Assembly (NCBI RefSeq): GCF_002154505.1
Contig: NZ_MUBM01000127.1
Coordinates: 1 to 32,380, forward strand
DNA length: 32,380 bases
Origin: Streptomyces carpinensis
GTDB taxonomy: Bacteria > Actinomycetota > Actinomycetes > Streptomycetales > Streptomycetaceae
Direction of reading: 5' to 3'
In this document: positions 30,304 through 32,380 of the stretch, piece after piece
Layout: each line of letters opens with the position of its first letter
How positions within the stretch are numbered: the first letter of the stretch is position 1
The notes under the pieces: model-generated
What the model was told of the DNA's origin: nothing
What the model saw: only the letters and a program-made list of their open reading frames with translations
Databases searched by the model: none
Position numbers and translations under genes: made by a program

Positions 30304-30973
30304 ACGCGTACGCGGTGATGTCCTTGATCTTGGCGAAGCCGAGCCCGTACGCGCTCATGCCCCTGCCGTACGCCCCCACGTGCACCCCTTCCGGAGTCGA
30401 GCCGGCGAGCACCCAGCCGTACTCGGACTCGCGGTAGTGGAACGAGGACGGGACGCCGTCCACGGGCAGGGAGAGCGTCGACCAGTCGGGGCCGGTCAGA
30501 TCGTCGGCGAGCACCCACGCCGTCTCTGTCTGCTGCTCCAGCCAGTCGTCGCGCAGGGCGTGGTCCATCTGCATGGGCCAGGTGAAGGACAGCAGCCCGA
30601 CTCCGGCGAGCCAGGCCGCCGAGGAGACCGACGTGGCCTCCAACTGCCCCGTGCCGTCGGCGAGGCGTCGCACGGGGTTGGCTGCGACCGTGACGACGAC
30701 CGTGAACCTCTCCTTGGGGTCGTCCGGGGACCCGGACACGAACTCGTTGCGCACGGTGGGCTCGTCGCCGTGCCCGATCGAACCGTGTTCGACGGAACCG
30801 TCGGCCGAGGTGCCGACCTGCATCAGCCAGCGCGGCCCCGTGAAGGCCTCGTCGAGGCCGTACCACGGGAAGGGCGCCAGCAGGTAGCCGTCGACCGTGC
30901 GCCGGGCGGAGGGAAGCTGCTGTCCGCCCTCCGCGGCCGGTGCCTGCGCGACCGCCCTACTTGTCGTCTCCAT
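30302..30973 (-). CDS. Conserved hypothetical protein
   Basis: A 223-residue protein with no signal peptide or membrane helix that I can see. It contains LLAPFPWYGLDEAFTGPRWL, VSSAAWLAGVGLLSFTWPMQ and, near the C-terminus, ESEYGWVLAGSTPEGVHVGAYGRGMSAYGLGFAKIKD. The Gly/Tyr-rich C-terminal section is the most distinctive part. The ATG at 30973 follows GAGGAGG with about 11-base spacing; the longer open frame upstream lacks coding character. It lies between mrp and tatB and is the downstream partner of tatB on the same strand, with a 278-base gap that shows no gene. I do not recognise the family. Confidence 0.7.
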   Translation of the reverse strand: METTSRAVAQAPAAEGGQQLPSARRTVDGYLLAPFPWYGLDEAFTGPRWLMQVGTSADGSVEHGSIGHGDEPTVRNEFVSGSPDDPKERFTVVVTVAANPVRRLADGTGQLEATSVSSAAWLAGVGLLSFTWPMQMDHALRDDWLEQQTETAWVLADDLTGPDWSTLSLPVDGVPSSFHYRESEYGWVLAGSTPEGVHVGAYGRGMSAYGLGFAKIKDITAYA

Positions 30974-31251
30974 GTACCCGGACGCCTCCTCGCTCTCGTC
31001 GGACCGGAGCTGCCCGCCCCCCTTCGGGCGTACGCGTCCGGTCCGCACAACAACTCGGCAGCATATCGAGCCCGCCACGGGCAGCCGGGAAATCACCCGG
31101 CGCGTGGGTCGTGGGAGGGACGGGTTCAGGCCGCACGGAGCCAACGGACGGTGGCCCCGGCACGGCGGCCAGGCCCATGACCTGCGCGGCTTGGTCTAGC
31201 GGGGCCCTGCGGGGCCGGTGTGGCATCCGTGGGACCTGTGGCCCAGGTGAA

Positions 31252-31701
31252 CTATGTGGCGTCCGCGTCGAAGGGCGGGCGGTCGTCGGGGCCGGAGTCC
31301 TCGGGCTTCTTGGTCATGTCGACCCGGCCGCCGGCCGAACCCGAGGAGGGGGTGGACGGCGAGGACGAGGAGTCGGACTCGTAGCTGTGCACCGCGTCCG
31401 TGACCTCGGCCATCTCCTTCTTCAGGTCGAAGCCGTTGCGGATCTCCTTCAGCCCCAGGTCGTCGTTCTCCAGCTGCTTGCGGATGAACGTCTTGGGGTT
31501 GAGGTCCTCGAACTCGAAGTCCTTGAACTCCGGGCCCAGCTCCTGGCGGATGTCCTGCTTGGCGCTCTCCGAGAACTCGCGGATCTTCCGGATCGTGCGC
31601 ATGACGTCCTGGATGACCTTCGGGAGCTTGTCCGGACCGAACACGAGCACGGCCAGGACGATGATCGTCAGCAGCTCGAGCGGTCCTATGTCATTGAACA
31701 C
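31252..31701 (-). CDS. tatB: TatB, Sec-independent protein translocase subunit
   Basis: Part of the Tat receptor, which recognises twin-arginine signal peptides of folded proteins. The 149-residue protein begins MFNDIGPLELLTIIVLAVLVFGPDKLPK (shown in part: FNDIGPLELL), with one helix (about 6-21), the conserved FGPDKLP hinge and an amphipathic helix (VIQDVMRTIRKIREFSES). The C-terminus is Ser/Asp/Glu-rich and disordered. GTG 31701 follows AAGGAG with good spacing. Streptomyces keeps tatB apart from tatA and tatC. The upstream neighbour is an HtrA-type protease, so secretion and quality control are linked here by position. Confidence 0.95.
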   Translation of the reverse strand: MFNDIGPLELLTIIVLAVLVFGPDKLPKVIQDVMRTIRKIREFSESAKQDIRQELGPEFKDFEFEDLNPKTFIRKQLENDDLGLKEIRNGFDLKKEMAEVTDAVHSYESDSSSSPSTPSSGSAGGRVDMTKKPEDSGPDDRPPFDADAT

Positions 31702-31783
31702 CTGAAGCTCCTTGCGATGTCCGTGTCCTCGGCCCTCGGGCGGTCCGGTCTGTACGGGTCCATCCGTGGTCCGGGCCGGGTCC

Positions 31784-31817
31784 ACGGTACCCGCCCCATG
31801 TGCGCTCCGGGTACCGT
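31784..31817. promoter_or_regulatory. Inverted repeat upstream of tatB
   Basis: ACGGTACCCG (31784-31793) and CGGGTACCGT (31808-31817) are a perfect 10-bp inverted repeat with a 14-base spacer, in the 227-base gap between the HtrA stop and the tatB start. It may be an operator, or a hairpin that ends the htrA transcript. Confidence 0.5.
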
Positions 31818-31928
31818 CCAGAGGTGTCGGAGTGCGTGTGCACCACCAGTTTTCCGGCTTGTTTGCCTTGCGGCAGCCGTGTGTTGTCCCGTGTCGCGGC
31901 CGCGGCCGCCTTCCCTGTGAGGTTCACG

Positions 31929-32378
31929 TCAGTCACTGTTCGAGGACCCGAGCACGAGCGAGACCTTCCGCTGCGCTCCGCCGCGTTCGATGGTCAGCTC
32001 CAGTCGGTCGCCGGGACGGTGGGCGCGCGTCTTGACGATCAGCTCCTCACCCGAGTGGACACGCTGGCCGTCCACCGCGGTGATCACGTCTCCGGCCCTG
32101 ATGCCGGCCTTTGCGCCGGGGCCGCCGGGGGTGACCGGGGAGCCGCCGTCGCGTCCCTTGGTGCCGACCCTGGCGCCGTCGCCGGTGTAGTTCATGTCGA
32201 GGGTCACCCCGATCACCGGATGGCTGGCCTTGCCCGTGTTGATCAGCTCCTCGGCTACGCGCCTGGCCTGGTTGACCGGGATGGCGAAGCCGAGCCCGAT
32301 GGAACCGGCCTGGCCCGTCTGCGAGTCCGACCCGCTGTCGGCGGAACGGATGGCCGAGTTGATGCCGACGACCCGGCC
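31929..32378 (-). CDS. HtrA-type serine protease, C-terminal part (5' end outside window)
   Basis: Envelope quality-control protease; only the last 149 codons are inside the window. The visible part starts in the trypsin-like domain (GRVVGINSAIRSADSGSD), followed by IGLGFAIPVNQARRVAEEL, the typical end of the catalytic domain in HtrA/DegP. A PDZ domain follows (VIGVTLDMN, PGGPGAKAGIRAGDVITAVDGQRV). The catalytic triad lies outside. The stop (TGA, 31929-31931) is followed by a 227-base gap before tatB, which is on the same strand. Confidence 0.9.
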   Translation of the reverse strand, partial: GRVVGINSAIRSADSGSDSQTGQAGSIGLGFAIPVNQARRVAEELINTGKASHPVIGVTLDMNYTGDGARVGTKGRDGGSPVTPGGPGAKAGIRAGDVITAVDGQRVHSGEELIVKTRAHRPGDRLELTIERGGAQRKVSLVLGSSNSD

Positions 32379-32380
32379 CC

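Noticed and set aside
30251..31180. Plus-strand frame starting with ATGACGAAGGGG inside the palindrome
   Set aside because: The start codon and first codons come from the terminator palindrome; the same short sequence appears on both strands. The rest is antisense to the 30302-30973 gene.
31190..31230. GGGGCC repeats after tatB as a terminator
   Set aside because: The two copies are direct repeats, not inverted, so they do not form a stem together.

Overview
The window is chromosomal DNA from a Streptomyces or a close relative. The GC content is very high, third codon positions are almost all G or C, and GTG starts and AAGGAG-type ribosome sites are common. Several gene families here are typical of actinomycetes (DUF3107, DUF3152, MiaE-like ferritin fold, DUF6758, NYN-domain protein). 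It reads as conserved core chromosome. I see no tRNA, rRNA, CRISPR array, insertion sequence or prophage.

Layout. (1) 1-1593: 5' part of a DUF3492/GT4 glycosyltransferase that runs off the left edge. (2) 1795-7499, minus strand: an oligopeptide/dipeptide ABC importer in the order lipoprotein, OppC/DppC-type permease, OppB/DppB-type permease, fused double ATPase. The downstream genes overlap by ATGA. A probably leaderless 30-codon ORF precedes the lipoprotein. (3) 7556-16830: a DUF3152 metzincin-like membrane protein with nine 36-bp repeats, an alpha/beta hydrolase, a small acidic protein, a TetR regulator, DUF3107, a small membrane protein, a ferritin-fold protein and a DEAD-box RNA helicase with a very long Lys/Arg/Ala/Glu tail. 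From memory this matches the Mycobacterium tuberculosis Rv3207c-Rv3211 block. (4) 17073-23867: an alpha/beta hydrolase convergent with an NYN-domain protein, a 50-residue conserved small protein, a MarC-family membrane protein, a PHP-domain phosphoesterase, a zinc-ribbon DUF6758 protein, an MFS exporter and a Suppressor-of-fused domain protein. (5) 24338-30204: CorA, a small basic protein, a lipoprotein, then MgtE-N/CBS protein, DUF1003 membrane protein and Mrp ATPase in one direction. (6) 30302-32380, minus strand: an unrecognised protein, TatB and the C-terminal part of an HtrA-type protease that runs off the right edge.

How the genes work together. The clearest operon is the peptide importer. 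The TetR/DUF3107/ferritin/helicase block is a conserved neighbourhood whose shared role is not known. The CorA, MgtE-N and DUF1003 genes suggest divalent-cation (Mg2+) handling. HtrA and TatB are adjacent envelope quality-control and protein-export functions. Many gene ends are marked by strong perfect inverted repeats. Two of these lie between convergent genes, and one contains the stop codons of both genes. Family names are from recognition of the translated sequence; no database search was run.
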